Shown: positions 34,298 to 47,752, numbered from the stretch's first letter. The stretch is DNA of 64,000 nt from Jacaranda mimosifolia (GCA_018894105.1 CM032123.1:26947744-27011743), one strand, 5' to 3'. The notes: a model not told the origin generated them from the sequence alone. Numbers and translations: made by a program.

Positions 34298-35937
34298 TTT
34301 GATAATTTAGAAAATAAGGATTCAAAAATTAAGATACTAACTTATAAAAGTTTTAGGGCTCAAATATAGATATGGAGGACCTAATTGCATGGAGATTGAA
34401 AGTTTTGGGGTCAAATTGCAATTTGGGGAAAACTTTATTGAACAACATTTAAAAGCTTTGAGGGTTAAATTGAGAATATCTATGGTCAAAGGGGTGAATG
34501 TTGGGCACTAAATAGTTGGGGGTTAATTGGAAGTTGGCTAAATTTCAGAAGGACCAAATTGGAAGTTGAGAAGAAATTTTGGGGGTCAATCTGGAATTTC
34601 ATAAAGTTACCTTTTAAATAGAAAATTCTACCCCTATTTTCATCTAATTCTCACATACAACCCCTTTTTCCCTCCTCTAATGAACTCTCCCCGACGACGG
34701 CAAAACCCATCAACCTTTACACCAAACTCTACCTCTCAACACAAGGATTACATTAGTACAAAATTCTCCATAAACTACCTAGTAGAACGCCGAAAAAATG
34801 AGCTTGACAGTGGCGTGCTTCGAAGGTGACGAGTTCCCAATTTTTGACAACTGAAACTCAAAAGTGAGGTATGGGTTCTAATAGACTCGACGAGAAGAGT
34901 CTAATGGTGGTTTCAATTTCCCGATCTGATCGCTGGAGAAGGAAAATTGAAGGCGACGACATACGGTGCCGAGATGGTGATGTTATGGCATTTTGCTCGA
35001 AATTGACCTGTGAGGTGGTAGTGGAAGTAGAAATTAGTTATGGGGTTTTGTTCTACACGTAGAGGCGCACCTTTAAGGACCAACGGTGGCACGGTGGTAC
35101 TGCTAAGGCAGATTCTTCGCCTCGTCGCGCGGTTTCACTGATGGTGTTGGTTCATAGTATTGAGACTCCAATATTAAGATTTAGGTAAAATACCTGTTGA
35201 TCAAATAATTTGATTCCTAATTTGATCTGATTAAATTGTCAGCTTAAGTTTTGATGTAATAAGTAAGTTGATTAGACCAACTATGATTATAGACCGGACA
35301 TGGGATATGCATGTATGATTATCCACACTTGGTGAACCTAGATTTATTATATTATGTGATAATCGTGGTTAAATAAGTTATTTGGATAATGAAAACTCTA
35401 ATTTTATGGATTTGAGACCTAAGTGGCAATAATTGTGTTATTGAAGATAAATGGACTGCTATTATTGACTTGGCATAATATTGTGAGGTTAATTATGTAA
35501 TTAAGGACCTGATTGTATCTCTTTACTAGAACAAATATGAACCCTATGAATGTTTCCGTAATAACGGCGTAATTACCATGTTCCGAAATATTAATACCAA
35601 ACAAACCTTAAACTATTGTATAAACCGAGTAATTATCAATTTTGGACTATTATTCGTATAATTGTAAGTATAGGGTTGAATGAGGATTTTGACAGTGAAC
35701 CTATTCTTTTGGTTACGTGACAAGGAATTGGGTCCCACGGACCAGTAGGCTATGACTGCATTTCTGAGGCTATTAAGGTGAGGGTTTGCCAATCTAGCAC
35801 TTGATTATACCTATTTTTCATTTTTGATAAACCCCTGTGACTATTTAATTTGTTTATGTTCCATAACTACTTCTTGGTTATTGAAATTCGTGAATTGTTT
35901 GAGATCTTGTTTGTTATCTATTAATCAATGCGTATAC
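34298..35937 (+). repeat. LTR of the same family, left part (split by CACTA)
   Basis: Starts gataatttagaaaataagg, so the first dozen LTR bases are lost or altered. It runs collinearly to gcgtatac at 35937, where the CACTA element begins. The rest of the LTR resumes at 41731; together the parts make about 2.73 kb, the normal LTR length. Confidence 0.85.
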
Positions 35938-36420
35938 TACTACCAAAAATATGGTTTTAGTGACCGCACGAGCGGTCACTAATCCACAAAAAATGGGGTC
36001 ACTAATGGCTTTAGTGACCGCTTTTGTGACCACACAATGCGGTCACAAAATACCTCATCACAAACACAAATTTGTGACTGATAATCTAATCGGTCACTAA
36101 AAATTTAGAAGTAGTCACTAATTTCATTGTATAAAATGTTTATAAAATAATAAACTGGTCACTAAGCGATCACAAAATAGTGACCGTGAACTGCGATCAC
36201 TAAACCTATGTGATCGCGTTGTGACCCTTCGTGCGGTCACAAAATTTTCATAAATAATGGGTGTATTCTCTCCTTATAGTGACTGCCAGGCGGTCACTAA
36301 TAGGTCATTGAATTTGGTCACAAATTCAGTGACCGACCTTGCGGTCACAAATGTTCAATAATAATGTGGACTGATTTGTGACTACTAGGCAGTCACTAAT
36401 CGGTCACTAATTTTCTGAAT
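35938..36420. repeat. CACTA terminus and sub-terminal repeats
   Basis: More than a dozen copies of gtgaccg/cggtcac-type words occur in both orientations, for example agtgaccgcacgagcggtca near 35958, tgcggtcac near 36050 and gcggtcactaa near 36290. In En/Spm elements such repeats bind the TNPA protein. Confidence 0.85.
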
Positions 36421-36696
36421 ACATTTTTTTGACTTTTGGTGCTGAATCACTAACATCCAACCTATTTTTTATTCTCATTAATAACAATCCAAAATCACAC
36501 GATTCCAAAATAATAATTCACCTTCCAAAAATAAAAAATAGTACCCCAAATTCAATAATATTGTCTCCAAATTCATGAACAAAATAAAGATTCCAAAGCA
36601 TAAACAAGTTCAATAAGTCCAAGCATGTCAAATTAAAGATTCTAAAACATAAACGAGTTCAATAAATCCGAGCATGTCAAATTAATTGGAAGAGAA

Positions 36697-39442
36697 TTAT
36701 TTATCTTTTCCACCACCATTTCCTTCATTGCGGGAGGAAGAAGCAGTTTCAATCCCATTTGACTTTTCCATCATTACTCCTAATGTTCTCATTAGGGCCT
36801 CATCTCTTGCCTTTAACTCTTCAACTATCTTCTTTGCCTCTTCTCTCACTCTCATAGCCTTCTCCATAATGATTGATTCCCTTACTACATTTGTCTCTCT
36901 CTCCTTAGTCAATTCTTGATCAATTGTTTTTGCAATAGCATCCTGCAGTTAATCCTGACTAATATAGGCTGGTGAAGATGCCTCTAATGGTGACTCAAAG
37001 GAATTCTCAGCAACAATAAGCTCACGATAATGGTAGGTGTTCCCAAAACCATACACTCACCCTTACATGAACCACCAATGATCTCAAGTCATTTCTTTGC
37101 ATCAAATGAGCTTTTAGGATAAGGGTTGATGCCATGTTGACTAACATATTCTTGATAATATTCATCCTATTTGAATATCCAAATATTACAAACAAAAGTT
37201 AGCCCAAAAAGAGAAAAAGCCTAATCTTTATTGCAACTAATTATTTGTAGTAGAACTTGGCAGCACAAAGCATTTTATTATGTTAATCAGTAGCTTATGT
37301 ATATAGATAATATGTTTAAAGCTGACATGTTTTGTACCTTTAATAAGAATAGGAAGCAAAGATATACAGATTAAGGAAGAGACAAATAAATTAGAATAAT
37401 TCCAGAGAAAGTACATCAACATACGTACTATGCTAACAATATATGTCTAAAGAAATTAAATCCTCATCTATCTTAAAATTTCATTCATTTTAAAAATAGG
37501 ATATTAAACAATAGCTAAACAAATTGTAGACTATAGCATGAAGCCTGCAAATAAGCTGAAAATTGTACATAATTTCATGCATGCAAAAGAAAATACACAC
37601 TTTTCTTGATGAAACATTCCATGTAATACTATGTGGCATTCCAAGATTCCAAAATAAAAATAAAGTGACAAAAGGGACCACAAGAAATGGTATATTATTG
37701 GACCTATGAAGATTAAAAAAAAATTGCAAAAGCACGGTACAAAAGTTTTGCATGAAAGTGTAGAATGGAAACTATTTAAAAGTAGTGCTCAGTACGTAAC
37801 ATTATGAAACTCTAGAAAAAAGAAAAACAAAATAAACTTGAAAATGACTTTTCATATGTATGTATATACTGGATTTCTGAGTCTAAACAATTAATAGTTT
37901 TGGGAATTAAATATTAATTATAAGTCTCAAAAGAAACATATTTAGAAATAATACAAGAAGGAAGGCTATGTGAAGCTTCTGCAGAAAATTAAAGAAAAAT
38001 ACAAATCTAACCAAGCTTACGAAAATTGAACTAATACATGTGTAAATAAATATTTATACTAATATAATTTCATAAATATATACATATATATGCACAAAAT
38101 ACGTATGTATGTATTTATGAAATGTTTTTTTTGAGAAAAGATTTTTTATATGTGTATATGTTATTAAAATCTCTTCTCTCATCAACTAGGCAACACAACT
38201 AATGCCAACCTTTCCATGAGATAAAATTATATTGTAAAACTCAAGCATGTCATTTCAATTATTTATGGATTTTGTACTTATTTGGACTCTCTTAGATTTG
38301 TTGTCAACGTATTTCCCCTTTTCCTTGTGTTTTCCAATGAGTCCTTCCATAAAGCTTGATTTGAGTAACTGACCACTTTGTGCCTATATTAAAAAAGTTT
38401 AAATTAATGGTTGCATTTGATAAACAAAAATAATAATAAATTAATGAAAGAAATCTAACCTCCATTCTCCTTGCATTCTCGGCAAAAGAAATAGAACCAC
38501 CAGTGTGCTTGGTTATTGACTTATCTGTTTCAGTCAATATGTTCTGCCTTGCTTTCTTGTATCTATCTTGATATCTTGGTGAACTCATATGTGTAGAGCA
38601 AATTTTTTTCCCAATCACTTGTCTGCATATTTTTAGGAACAATCTTTTGAATATCCATTGGATCATCAACACCGACTTCCTTTATCGTTTTTTTCTTGCA
38701 TCGGTAGATGATATTCTTGAATTTTCTTTCATGCATTTGCTCCCACGAGTGTCTAATACTAGATTCTTGTTCAGGCAGTCACATAAAGTGTTCCTACACA
38801 AAATGCACAAGGAAGAGAAAACATCAATGTTACAAAAACAAATTACATCATTTAACATTGTTATTATGCCAAAAATTAAATTCTTAAAGGAATAATTTAC
38901 TCCAAATTTTTCATAAAGAAATTCCTTCTTGTCTTGAGGAACTTGGTTCCAAGTTGGCCACAGACCCATGTACTTCCTCAAAATATCCATGATTCTACGA
39001 TTAACTATCCCTGGTATAAAGGTGACAAGTAATAGAAGATGAATAAAATGAATGTTACCTAATAAATATTTTGTAGACCTCTCGTAATATTAATTTATGT
39101 ACCAATTTGAAAAGGTGAATAACATACCCATCATGGTCCGGCTGTATAAAAGTGCGGCTATCACGATTATTAGGTGCATGACTCCCATGTGTTTCACCTC
39201 TTGCCCTTCCATGAGATGAATTTTGGCCTTCGCTTGATTGCCCATCTTGCTCTACCTCATTATTGGAGTCAATAAATGCTCTTCACTTTCTGAAGGAGGA
39301 ATACTCTCTTCAGAGTCAAATGCTGGAGTAGGTAGTCCCGTACTAGGAACTCATCTATGGTTGGTGTAAAACATGCATCAGACCGTCCTCGGCCTCACCG
39401 ACCTCTACCTCTCCCACTAGAACCTCAACTTCTAGTTGACAT
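36697..39442 (-). pseudogene. TNPA-like second ORF of the CACTA element (Transposase_24 type)
   Basis: The likely start is at 39442, right after a tgcag acceptor-like site: MSTRS followed by a Gly/Arg-rich stretch and an acidic Ser/Glu stretch (39280-39430). Next comes GLWPTWNQVPQDKKEF (38890-38975), then after an intron-like gap a block ending HTGGSISFAENARRME (38460-38520), the hallmark of plant Transposase_24 proteins. The last exon (36912-36697) is a Glu/Arg-rich coiled coil ending GNGGGKDK. Such proteins bind sub-terminal repeats and act with TNP2. Stops and doubtful splice sites in the N-terminal half suggest decay. Confidence 0.7.
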
Positions 39443-39726
39443 CCTGCATAATTAAACAATAACATAGCCAACAAGTTACACGAGAAGAAATAAAGCAAGA
39501 TAAAAGAATAAAAAAAAAATTAAAAATGACATATAATGCAATCAAATAAACAAATAATATTGCAGCTTGTACATCAAAAGTTATAATATTCAATAATAAT
39601 TGCCTCTCCCCAACTACTAGCCAAATAAAAATCTTCAAACTCCACTTCCTCTTCCTTACTATCTTCTTCTTCAGTTTCCTCTTGTTCTTCATCTCCTCTA
39701 TCTATTCCATTTCTTGTTGATGGGAT

Positions 39727-41730
39727 CTAATTATGCCACATTTCATCAGAAGATAATTCTATTGGATTTGCATTCTGATCAATTAAGATACATGGATTGT
39801 CAAGATCAACATTAATTGGAACTTCAAATAGAGTTGCCACATCATCTTCTTGATATAAAGCTTCAACACTAGATTCATTTGCTTGGTTTGACATTAAAAC
39901 GAATGGGATGTCTATTCTACTTCTTGCCTTTATTTTGCACACGGCATACCAATCCCGTCTCTCCCTGCTCATAGATGAAAACCTTGTGTAGTACACTTGT
40001 TGTGCTTGTTGAGCCAATATAAAAGGATCGTTTGTATTAAGCTTCCTTCGATGATTGATCTCAATAAGTCCAAACCGTGGATCCACTTTAATCCCTCCAT
40101 CAAACAAATCATACCAATGACATTTAAACAGAACAACTTTATTTCCTTGTCCAAAGTATTTGAGCTCCAAAATCTCTTCCAACATGCCATAATAATTAAC
40201 TTCATCGTCGCTCCAGGAGCTCCCCCACACGCAAACACTACTATTCATAGTTGATTTATGCTATCGATAGTCAATCGTGTGGAATTTGAACCCATTCACA
40301 AAATAACCATTATATGTTTTAACCTATTGACTAGGGTATTGTGCTAATTGCCTAATATTGTCTCCAATCACATGGGAACTATCCATCACCTGCTTAACAG
40401 TTTAGAAATTATACTCTATTGGTCATATAATAATTGACATTATTTAAACTTGGGATGACTAATACTTACATATTCTTGAAGCCATTGTGGAAATTTTGTA
40501 TCCCATAGTTTTCCTAATTAGATGTCTATTATATACGGGTATTGTCTAGACATCTCTTCATCAAATATGCTACAAGAACCCAAGGAAAAAACATAAAATA
40601 AGTTTTCATAATTTTATTCTTTTATTGAATTTTATAGAGAGAGCTCACTTTGCCAAAGGAACGATTTCTAAACAATTTAGTAGCACATATCTATGTGCTG
40701 CCATATATTCATTATCATCTTCAAACAATCGACCTTTTCTTTGACTCCCAAGAGGTCTCCTTAGATGACAAAAGATTGAAAGAAGCCCATTTGAATCTAC
40801 CTCTCCACCATCATCATTTCTTGGTACCTAATTTAGCCTTATTTGTTCATTAGGATCAAAGTACAATGAGCATAACATTGCAACTTCTTCAATGATGTAA
40901 GCTTCTACAATAGAAGCCTCAACATGGGCTCGATATTTAACCTTCTGCTTCAGATGATGTAAAAATCTACAACATAATTTCACCAAACACCATAGTTTAA
41001 GTGAAAAATTATTTATGTGAATAAAATTACTCTTAATAATACATCAAGATAATACCTTTAAAATGGATATATCCATCGATACTGTACAGGCCCACCCACC
41101 TTAGCTTCATAAGCCAAGTGGATTGGAAGATGCTCCATCATATCAAAGAATGCTGGTGGAAATATTTTTTCAAGTTTACACATAATCTCAACAATAATTT
41201 TTTTCAAGTTGTTCCATATGTTGCACATGCAAGATAGTTGAGCATATGTCCTTAAAGAAAAAACTCAACTCTGATATTGCTTCCCACACCAGTGTAGGCA
41301 AAAGGTCACGAAAAGCAATTTGAATCAACCTTTGCATAAACACATGACAATCATAACTTTTCATTGCATAAAACTTTGACCCATTTTCATCTTTGCATCG
41401 AGCTATATTTGAAACATAACCATCAGGGACTTTTAGACCCCTAGCCCATTTGCAAACTTCTCTTACTTGTTAGGAGCTTAATGAATAAGTTGCTTTGGAC
41501 TTCCAAAGTTTTCCTCTATCATCATAAAACATATGGAGTTCAAGCCGATTACAATACAACTCTAAGTCCCGACGTGCATTTCCATTGTCCTTTGACTTTC
41601 CCTTTACATCTAGAAATGTGTTGAAGATATTTTCAAACACATTTCTCTCAATGTGCATCACACCCAAATTATGTTGAATAAGATTAGTGTACCAATATGG
41701 CAACTCCCAAAATATGCTTTTTCTAATCCA
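39727..41730 (-). pseudogene. TNP2-type CACTA transposase, C-terminal half
   Basis: The catalytic subunit would cut and paste the element. The minus strand opens at the truncation point with WIRKSIFWELPYWYTN and LGVMHIERNVFENIF (TNP2 core), then GLKVPDGYVSNIARC. A DUF4218-like part follows (MEHLPIHLAYEAKVGGPVQY near 41070-41145, and HVEASIVEAYI near 40905). The last part is a DUF4216-like domain in the intact frame 40248-39727 (YYGMLEEILELKYFGQG, KVVLFKCHWYDL, PFILAQQAQQVYY). Everything N-terminal to WIRKS is gone, and stops occur at about 41470 and between 40620 and 40250. Confidence 0.8.
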
Positions 41731-42818
41731 GTGAGGGTTGTTTCCTCGATTTTGCTTCTGATAAGAACTCAGCATGTTTTCTTTGGCACCAAGAACTCTC
41801 GTTGTCTTATTTGATATCAATCAGTTGATTTCGTACTGTTTATCGCTTGTTTATTCTTGTTGGCCTACTTAAGTCTGTTCTATACGTTACTGATTTGCCT
41901 TGTCAATAAACCGTGTGATGTTACATGATATATGTATAGAGATATGTTGAGCCTGGTACCAAGCTGCCATGCTTGGGTAAGTTTGTACCAAGCTCTCATG
42001 CTTGGGTAAGTTCAGTTTGGTCAGAATAAGAAGAATCTGATATGCATGTTATATGATTTGTCGGATTCCATATGTTACTCAGGTTTGCGTTAGTTTGATT
42101 ATATTTCGATTGTTTGTATTATGCTCATGGAGCAATAAGGACAGTGTAGTTTCCTAGTCTAGATCGGGCTGTTGTTCGGTTCAAACGAGCTGACGGCAAT
42201 TCCTCCTGGACTAATCAAGTTGAAACGACCTTGGGCCGTTCGAGCCGATGATAACAACTCCCAAACTAGCACCTACTAGTAACCTTGAACTTGATAATGC
42301 CTGTGTTCTGATACGTTCATGTTACGATTGCATTGTTTGTTAGTTATGATTTGTTGAATTGTTCCTCTTCAATAGAGCCCTTATGATCTATTACTGAATA
42401 TTATCCGTCACTAAGTTCTTTAGACTTACCCTCCCGTATTATTCCTAATTTTTTTAGATAGGGTTAGGTGATGGACATGGGCTTTTGGCTTGAAATGAAG
42501 GAAGTATACTTGGTAATGGAACAGGTGTTTATATGTGCTATCGGATTCACTTGGATATTTTATTACGACTTAGAGATAATTTGATATGTTAAGATTGAAT
42601 TAAAGACTTGCAGCATGTATATGTTATGTTGAATGTCATGGGATTACTTATGGCAAGTATATAGTACATTTTTTTAGGTCTGTTTAAGTTGAAGTATGTT
42701 GTTGTCCTTGATGAATTTTGAAATTTTCTTATGAGCTTATTGACTGTCTTACGGTTTCAGATTTAAGTTTGAATCGGAGTGACATCTCAACTTGGGGGCT
42801 ATCCTAAGTGGGGTGCCA
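41731..42818 (+). repeat. LTR right part, resuming after the CACTA element
   Basis: Begins gtgagggttgtttcctcg, which in intact LTRs directly follows gtatacctct. It continues through the accaagc..catgcttggg array (about 41955-42010) and ends taagtggggtgcca at 42818. The hairpin at 42413 has mutated arms (aagttctttagactt). Confidence 0.85.
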
Positions 42819-43292
42819 TGCAACAAATTAAATTGTAAAAGTAAAAATATATGCACTTTTGGTAATTAGTTGTTAACTAATGGGAAGCATACTGTTAGGC
42901 ATGTTGATGTAGCTGTTAATTAACTTATAAGGTTAGAGGGAAAACATGCAACACCCTAATGGGAAAAGTGCAATTTAACTTACATAATAGTGTGGTTCTT
43001 ATCAATCAATTTATATCTTGATGAGTAATAGGGACTTATAATTCCATTTTGACAATAAATTTTGAAATTATATAGAAAAGTTATGATTTTAACGTATTTC
43101 AATCAAATGAATATTACAAACTCCAGTACTACTGGTACTAAGCCATGTTTAGGTAAGATTGTTTTAACACAATTTTTATACTAGTATAAATTGAGAATAA
43201 CTAAAAGAATTATGAAACATGGAAGGGCGTTTCACACTTAGTCAGTGCCCGAATTGGTATCGTGAAATTCTTATTGGTAGTTTTTATTTATT
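42819..43292. other. spacer, no gene
   Basis: AT-rich sequence after the LTR array. Nothing was recognised. Confidence 0.5.
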
Positions 43293-43563
43293 CACTCTTA
43301 AAAAATTAAGTATATGCTAAGAAAAAATTGCTACGAAATTAATTTCATATATAGTTACATTTACAAATTATAGCTATGAAATTTCATAGTAAATATAATG
43401 TTTTTAGTTATAATTAACGAAAATTATTAATTATTAATTCTTAGTATTGTACATTTGAACCGTAACAAATTAGTTATGAATTATTTGTAGAAACATTTAT
43501 ATATATAATGAGCATCAGCTATGAATTGGCTATAGTTAATACCTTCTTTTTTTTTTTGTAATG
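43293..43563 (+). mobile_element. MITE copy 3 of the CACTA-ended family
   Basis: Begins cactcttaaaaaattaag and ends gtaatg, degraded forms of the CACTA...TAGTG ends. Collinear landmarks with copy 2 are ctacgaaa..aatttc, acatttgaa..acaa, and gcatcagctatgaattgg. It has no coding capacity. Confidence 0.65.
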
Positions 43564-44155
43564 GTTAAATCTAGCATTACTTAATTAGGAATATTATTTA
43601 ATTCTGTTATTATTTCTCGATGCCTAACTCATTAACAATCTCTTACACTTTTTTTATTAATCTAATAATTGGTTGTGTGATTGTTCCAAAGGAGTTCATT
43701 TTCTTGACGCATGGCCATTTCAACAAAATTGGAGGCCTAAGGCAAAATATAAAAATGAGATTTTTCATATATAATACAAAATTAATTTTCTAGTACATAT
43801 GCCTTTTTAGTAATCATTTCTTATTTTATAGGAAAAAAAAAAACTTCTCGTATAAAACATTATTATTTAAATTTTATTCTCTAACCTTTTTTATATGCAA
43901 AATTATTAATTATATTTGTATAATTAATTTCATTTAACATTATTTTTCAATTGATAGCATAACCAACCCATTTTATCTTTCTTAAGATGTTGAAAAATTT
44001 TATTAGTTCCAATTTTGAAAAACTTATTTCACAAAAAGAAAAATAAATTTAAGAAATAAAACCTTAATTTATAGTAAAAGAGAACTAATGATGATATTAT
44101 TTAGTCATTAGTATTAAGAAACAATGAGTGAGATAAGATTTTAATAAAAAAAAAA
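43564..44155. other. AT-rich spacer, no gene
   Basis: Nothing was recognised. Confidence 0.5.
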
Positions 44156-44557
44156 GATGAATTACGGCCACCACTCATGAGGTTTAGCGTAATTACGAAA
44201 AAGTCCTTGCTTTTTCAAAAATTACAAAACTCACCGACGTTTGTCACCATCCAATAATTTAATCTAGCCATTAACTGCCATTAGTGTTTTTTCAAATTTT
44301 CATTAAAAATAGCATATGAAATTCCATAAATGCCCTTCAGGTAATTGGTTTATGAAGTGATTGTATAAAAGTACAAAAATGCCCTAAAACCTTAACGAAA
44401 TTACAAAAACCATAAATCTTAATAAAAAAATATATATTAAAAATATGTAAAACATTTATATACATATACATACATATATAAAATAATGTTATATAATATA
44501 TATTATATGTATATATATTGATTTAAAAAGAAAGATATATATACACAAATTGCGCCT

Positions 44558-44585
44558 CCCCCCCCCCCCCCCCCCCCCCCCCCCC
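44558..44585. repeat. C28 homopolymer
   Basis: Twenty-eight C in a row inside the Mutator-like element, next to an AT microsatellite and the GC-rich block. Confidence 0.85.
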
Positions 44586-44790
44586 ACGCCCAAAACCGCT
44601 CATCCCCATAGGCTAGATATAGCAGCCGTCATGGTGCTGCTGCTATATGCTCGTGGCCCATTACTGCCATTGTAGCAGCAGCATGCAGCAACGACAGCAA
44701 ATTGCTGCCTGTAGCCAATGGCAGTGGGGCTGCCATGGGCAGTAGGTGAAAGAAGAAGACATGGGGGAAGGTGGGGTAGGGAATGATTTT
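44586..44790. other. GC-rich block inside the Mutator-like element
   Basis: About 200 bases with repeated gcagc/gctgc words (for example gtagcagcagcatgcagc), unlike the AT-rich arms. It could be captured host DNA or an expanded GCN repeat. It encodes no recognisable protein. Confidence 0.5.
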
Positions 44791-45855
44791 TTCAAAAAAA
44801 AAAAATTATCTTTTTTTTAATTAATAAATAACTTAATTAAGATATATATTTAATATTTTATTTGTTGTGCTTTGAATTAATTAACAAATTTAAATAAGTT
44901 TATTTTAGAGAGATTTATTATTTGAATAAATTAAATATAGATATGATTATTATTCTAAATTTATATATGATTATTATTCTAATAAATAATATAATTAAAT
45001 TTAAAAAATTTGTCTTTTTTAATTAATAAATAATATAGGTTTACAATACATATATATTAATTTTACTGATTTATTCTAATTAATATAGTTTAAAATTTTT
45101 TATTTATTGTTTTTGTTAACTAATATTTTTTACTTATTTATTTTTATTTTAGATAGATTTATTATTTGAATAAATATTTTACTATTTTAAATATCTTTAA
45201 TTTATATATAATTATTATTGTAACAAATAATATAATATAATTTCAAAATTTTATCTTTTTTAATTAATAAATAATTTAGTTAAAATTATATATATTTACT
45301 TTTTTACTTATTTAGTCTTACTTAATATAGTTTTTAATTTTTGATTTATGGTTTTATTAATTAATAAATTTAACTAAATTTTATTAATTATTTTAGATAT
45401 TTTTTTTTTTTACTAAATGATAAATATCATTACTTTAAATATGATTTCCATTTCAATAAATAATTTAATTGAATTTAACTAAATTATTTTAGATATGGTC
45501 ATTAATGTAATATTGTTTAATATGTAACTCAAGTAATAAATATTTTATTATTTAATATTATTAGATAAATTTAATTATATAAGTAAATTATTTTAAATAT
45601 ATACTCTTAAAATATTTCAAAATTTTAAGATATCATAAAACATAGAGGGGTATTTTAGGACTTTAGTCATCAAACCAATTTTCAGCATTTTTATTTTTTT
45701 AATTGTTTTTCCATCAGGAGCATTTTTGACTTTTTACATTTTTTGTCCACCTTACAAATAGGTTTGTCAATTTAGAGGGATTTTTGTAATTTTTGAAAAA
45801 TTGATGACCTTTTCGTAATTAAGCCAAACCTTAGGGGTGGTAGTCGTAATTTGCC

Positions 45856-46526
45856 TATAAGTAAAAGAATAAGAATTAAAAAGAGAGAGGAGATTTAGGA
45901 GAATCAAAAGTAATAAAATTTATATTTATATTTTTAATTAATCATATTTATGTAATTATTTTATTGCAAGTTTAACTAATAAAGCCTCCAAATTGAAGGT
46001 CTTATACTTTTTTTTACGCCTAAATTGTTTGAGAAACGAAACGTACATACGAGACTTCTAAACTAAAGACCTACTTTTTTAAGTCTATAATATAAAGTAA
46101 AAAAATAAGTCTTATATTTTTACTTTTGAGGCCTGAAATATAAAAAAAATACATATAGGAGACCTTTAAATTTTGGAGGTATAAGGCGACTGTCTTTCAT
46201 AGCTAAAGGTAGAGCCACCCATCTCGGTGTTTTCAATTCTATCAATTTGATCTGATTCTGTTTGCCGATTCATAATTGTCTGTTGTTGAGCTTTTGAAAT
46301 TCATTAGAAGATTCTTTTGATCACAATTTATTGTAGAAGTGCTGCAATTTACTTGTTTTGTTTAGTTGCTTGAATGGACTAATATTTTTGTATAGCTTAT
46401 GAGTAGGTTAACTCAATTATCATTAGGAAAATCTTTGATGGAAGATTCAGTGAAGTTATTGAAAATTTTCCATTTTGATATATTAACTTTATTTTTCATA
46501 TTGAGCTAATTAGTTTATTATTTTAT
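45856..46526. other. spacer, no gene
   Basis: AT-rich. Short frames only. Confidence 0.5.
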
Positions 46527-47303
46527 GGGTAAATTATATTTTTGGTCCCATAAGTTATATTCATTTGGATTTTGACCCCAATCTTTATGACTTCACGCAT
46601 GGCATCCAATAGGTGTCCTTTTTTTTTTTTTTTTTTTTTTTTTTTTCAATTTGAAGATCAAAGAGGTTTTCTATCCTATAGTTAACGGAACCAGTCACAT
46701 GCCATTCACGTGGCCATTAAATTGGTCATTTTTTGGCCCAATAAATTAGATCTACTTGGATTTTGATTCCAACAAAATGAAGAACCATTAATCAAGAAAC
46801 CACCAACAGATATAGCAACATAGTCTTAACAACTTTTTCTTCATTACATTTAACATCTTAAGCAACCCAAGTATCACTTATCTTACTCTTTCACACATTT
46901 TATGGTCTTCTCAAGCAAAGAAACCACACCTATTATTCATGAAAGCACAATCATGAAACCTCCTATGTGAATTCCATTTGTCCATAAGGTTATCAATGGA
47001 GGTGGTGTGCCGCAAAAACAAATGGCACCTTCACTTATAGACATTTTTCTTTTCTTTTCTTTACAAATCTATTGGAGCTCTCGTTGGGACCAAAAATCCA
47101 ATCAGACATAACTTATGGGACCAAAAAAACTCAACTTAATGACCACGTGAGTTGTTCCATTAATTTCTAGATGAAGCCTTTTTGAGTCCTCAAATTGGCG
47201 GGAAAAAAAATACACTTATTGAATGTAATGTGCAAAATTGAAAAACAATGAGATCAAAATTCAAACAGACCTAACTTATGGGTCCAAAAATACAATTTAC
47301 TCC
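46527..47303. mobile_element. short Mutator-like or foldback element
   Basis: The left end gggtaaattatatttttggt pairs with the reverse complement of the right end, ggagtaaattgtatttttgg. The arms share cccataagtta, tttgaattttgat-type text and cacgtgg..catta over about 200 bp. The right half contains a second internal copy of the end sequence (near 47090-47130). A T28 run (46619-46646) lies in the left arm. No coding capacity. Confidence 0.65.
46619..46646. repeat. T28 homopolymer
   Basis: Twenty-eight T in a row in the left arm of the short inverted-repeat element. Confidence 0.85.
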
Positions 47304-47721
47304 GTTTTTATTCTTCGTTGAAAAGTTAAATGTTGTTAATGATATCTTCCTTTTCTTTGACTAAATATGATTTACTTTTAAAATCAACTCAAGCTTCTGA
47401 AATTCCTAGATATTTAAGGGATAACAATTTGATTGCAAACTTCATTTAATTGGACTAACTGAAAATTTAATTTCATTATAAGCGAGCATAAACTCTTGAT
47501 GCAACAAATAATTCAACTCACAATTAATAATTAAAGTTCCAAGCAAACATAGAAATCAGTTTGATTTCAAAAACATTGATTTACAATACCTTTAACAAAC
47601 AAACAACAGTATTTCTTATCAAATTTGAAAGTTAAATAAGAACTACATATATTCTCAATAATGGATTAAAAAATATAGCCAAAGAACAATAGTATTAAAG
47701 CCAGTTCATAATCTTAAAAGT

Positions 47722-47752
47722 GAAGAAGAAGAAGAAGAAGAAGAAGAAGAAG
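47722..47752. repeat. (GAA)10 microsatellite
   Basis: About ten GAA units. Confidence 0.9.

Larger units (their letters stand above)
35938..41730 (-). mobile_element. CACTA (En/Spm) transposon, truncated at its 5' end
   Basis: The left (3') terminus reads tactaccaaaaatatgg, close to a CACTA end, followed by sub-terminal repeats of the agtgaccgc / gcggtcactaa type. On the minus strand it carries the C-terminal half of a TNP2-type transposase (41730-39727) and then a second TNPA/Transposase_24-type ORF (39442-36697). The right end has no CACTA terminus: the transposase reading stops abruptly at 41730 where LTR sequence resumes. It is dead in cis on that side. Confidence 0.85.
44156..45855. mobile_element. 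Mutator-like element, non-autonomous, with GC-rich core
   Basis: The left end gatgaattacggccaccac pairs with the reverse complement of the right end, ggcaaattacgactaccac. Similarity continues about 100 bp inward (aggttt, taattacgaaaa, tttttcaaaaattacaaaa). The interior is very AT-rich except for C28 and a GC-rich block (44558-44790). There is no transposase and no clear target duplication, since the left flank is a poly-A run. Confidence 0.65.

Noticed and set aside
36686..36919. Plus-strand 77-residue frame
   Set aside because: Shadow of the minus-strand coiled-coil last exon of the CACTA second ORF.
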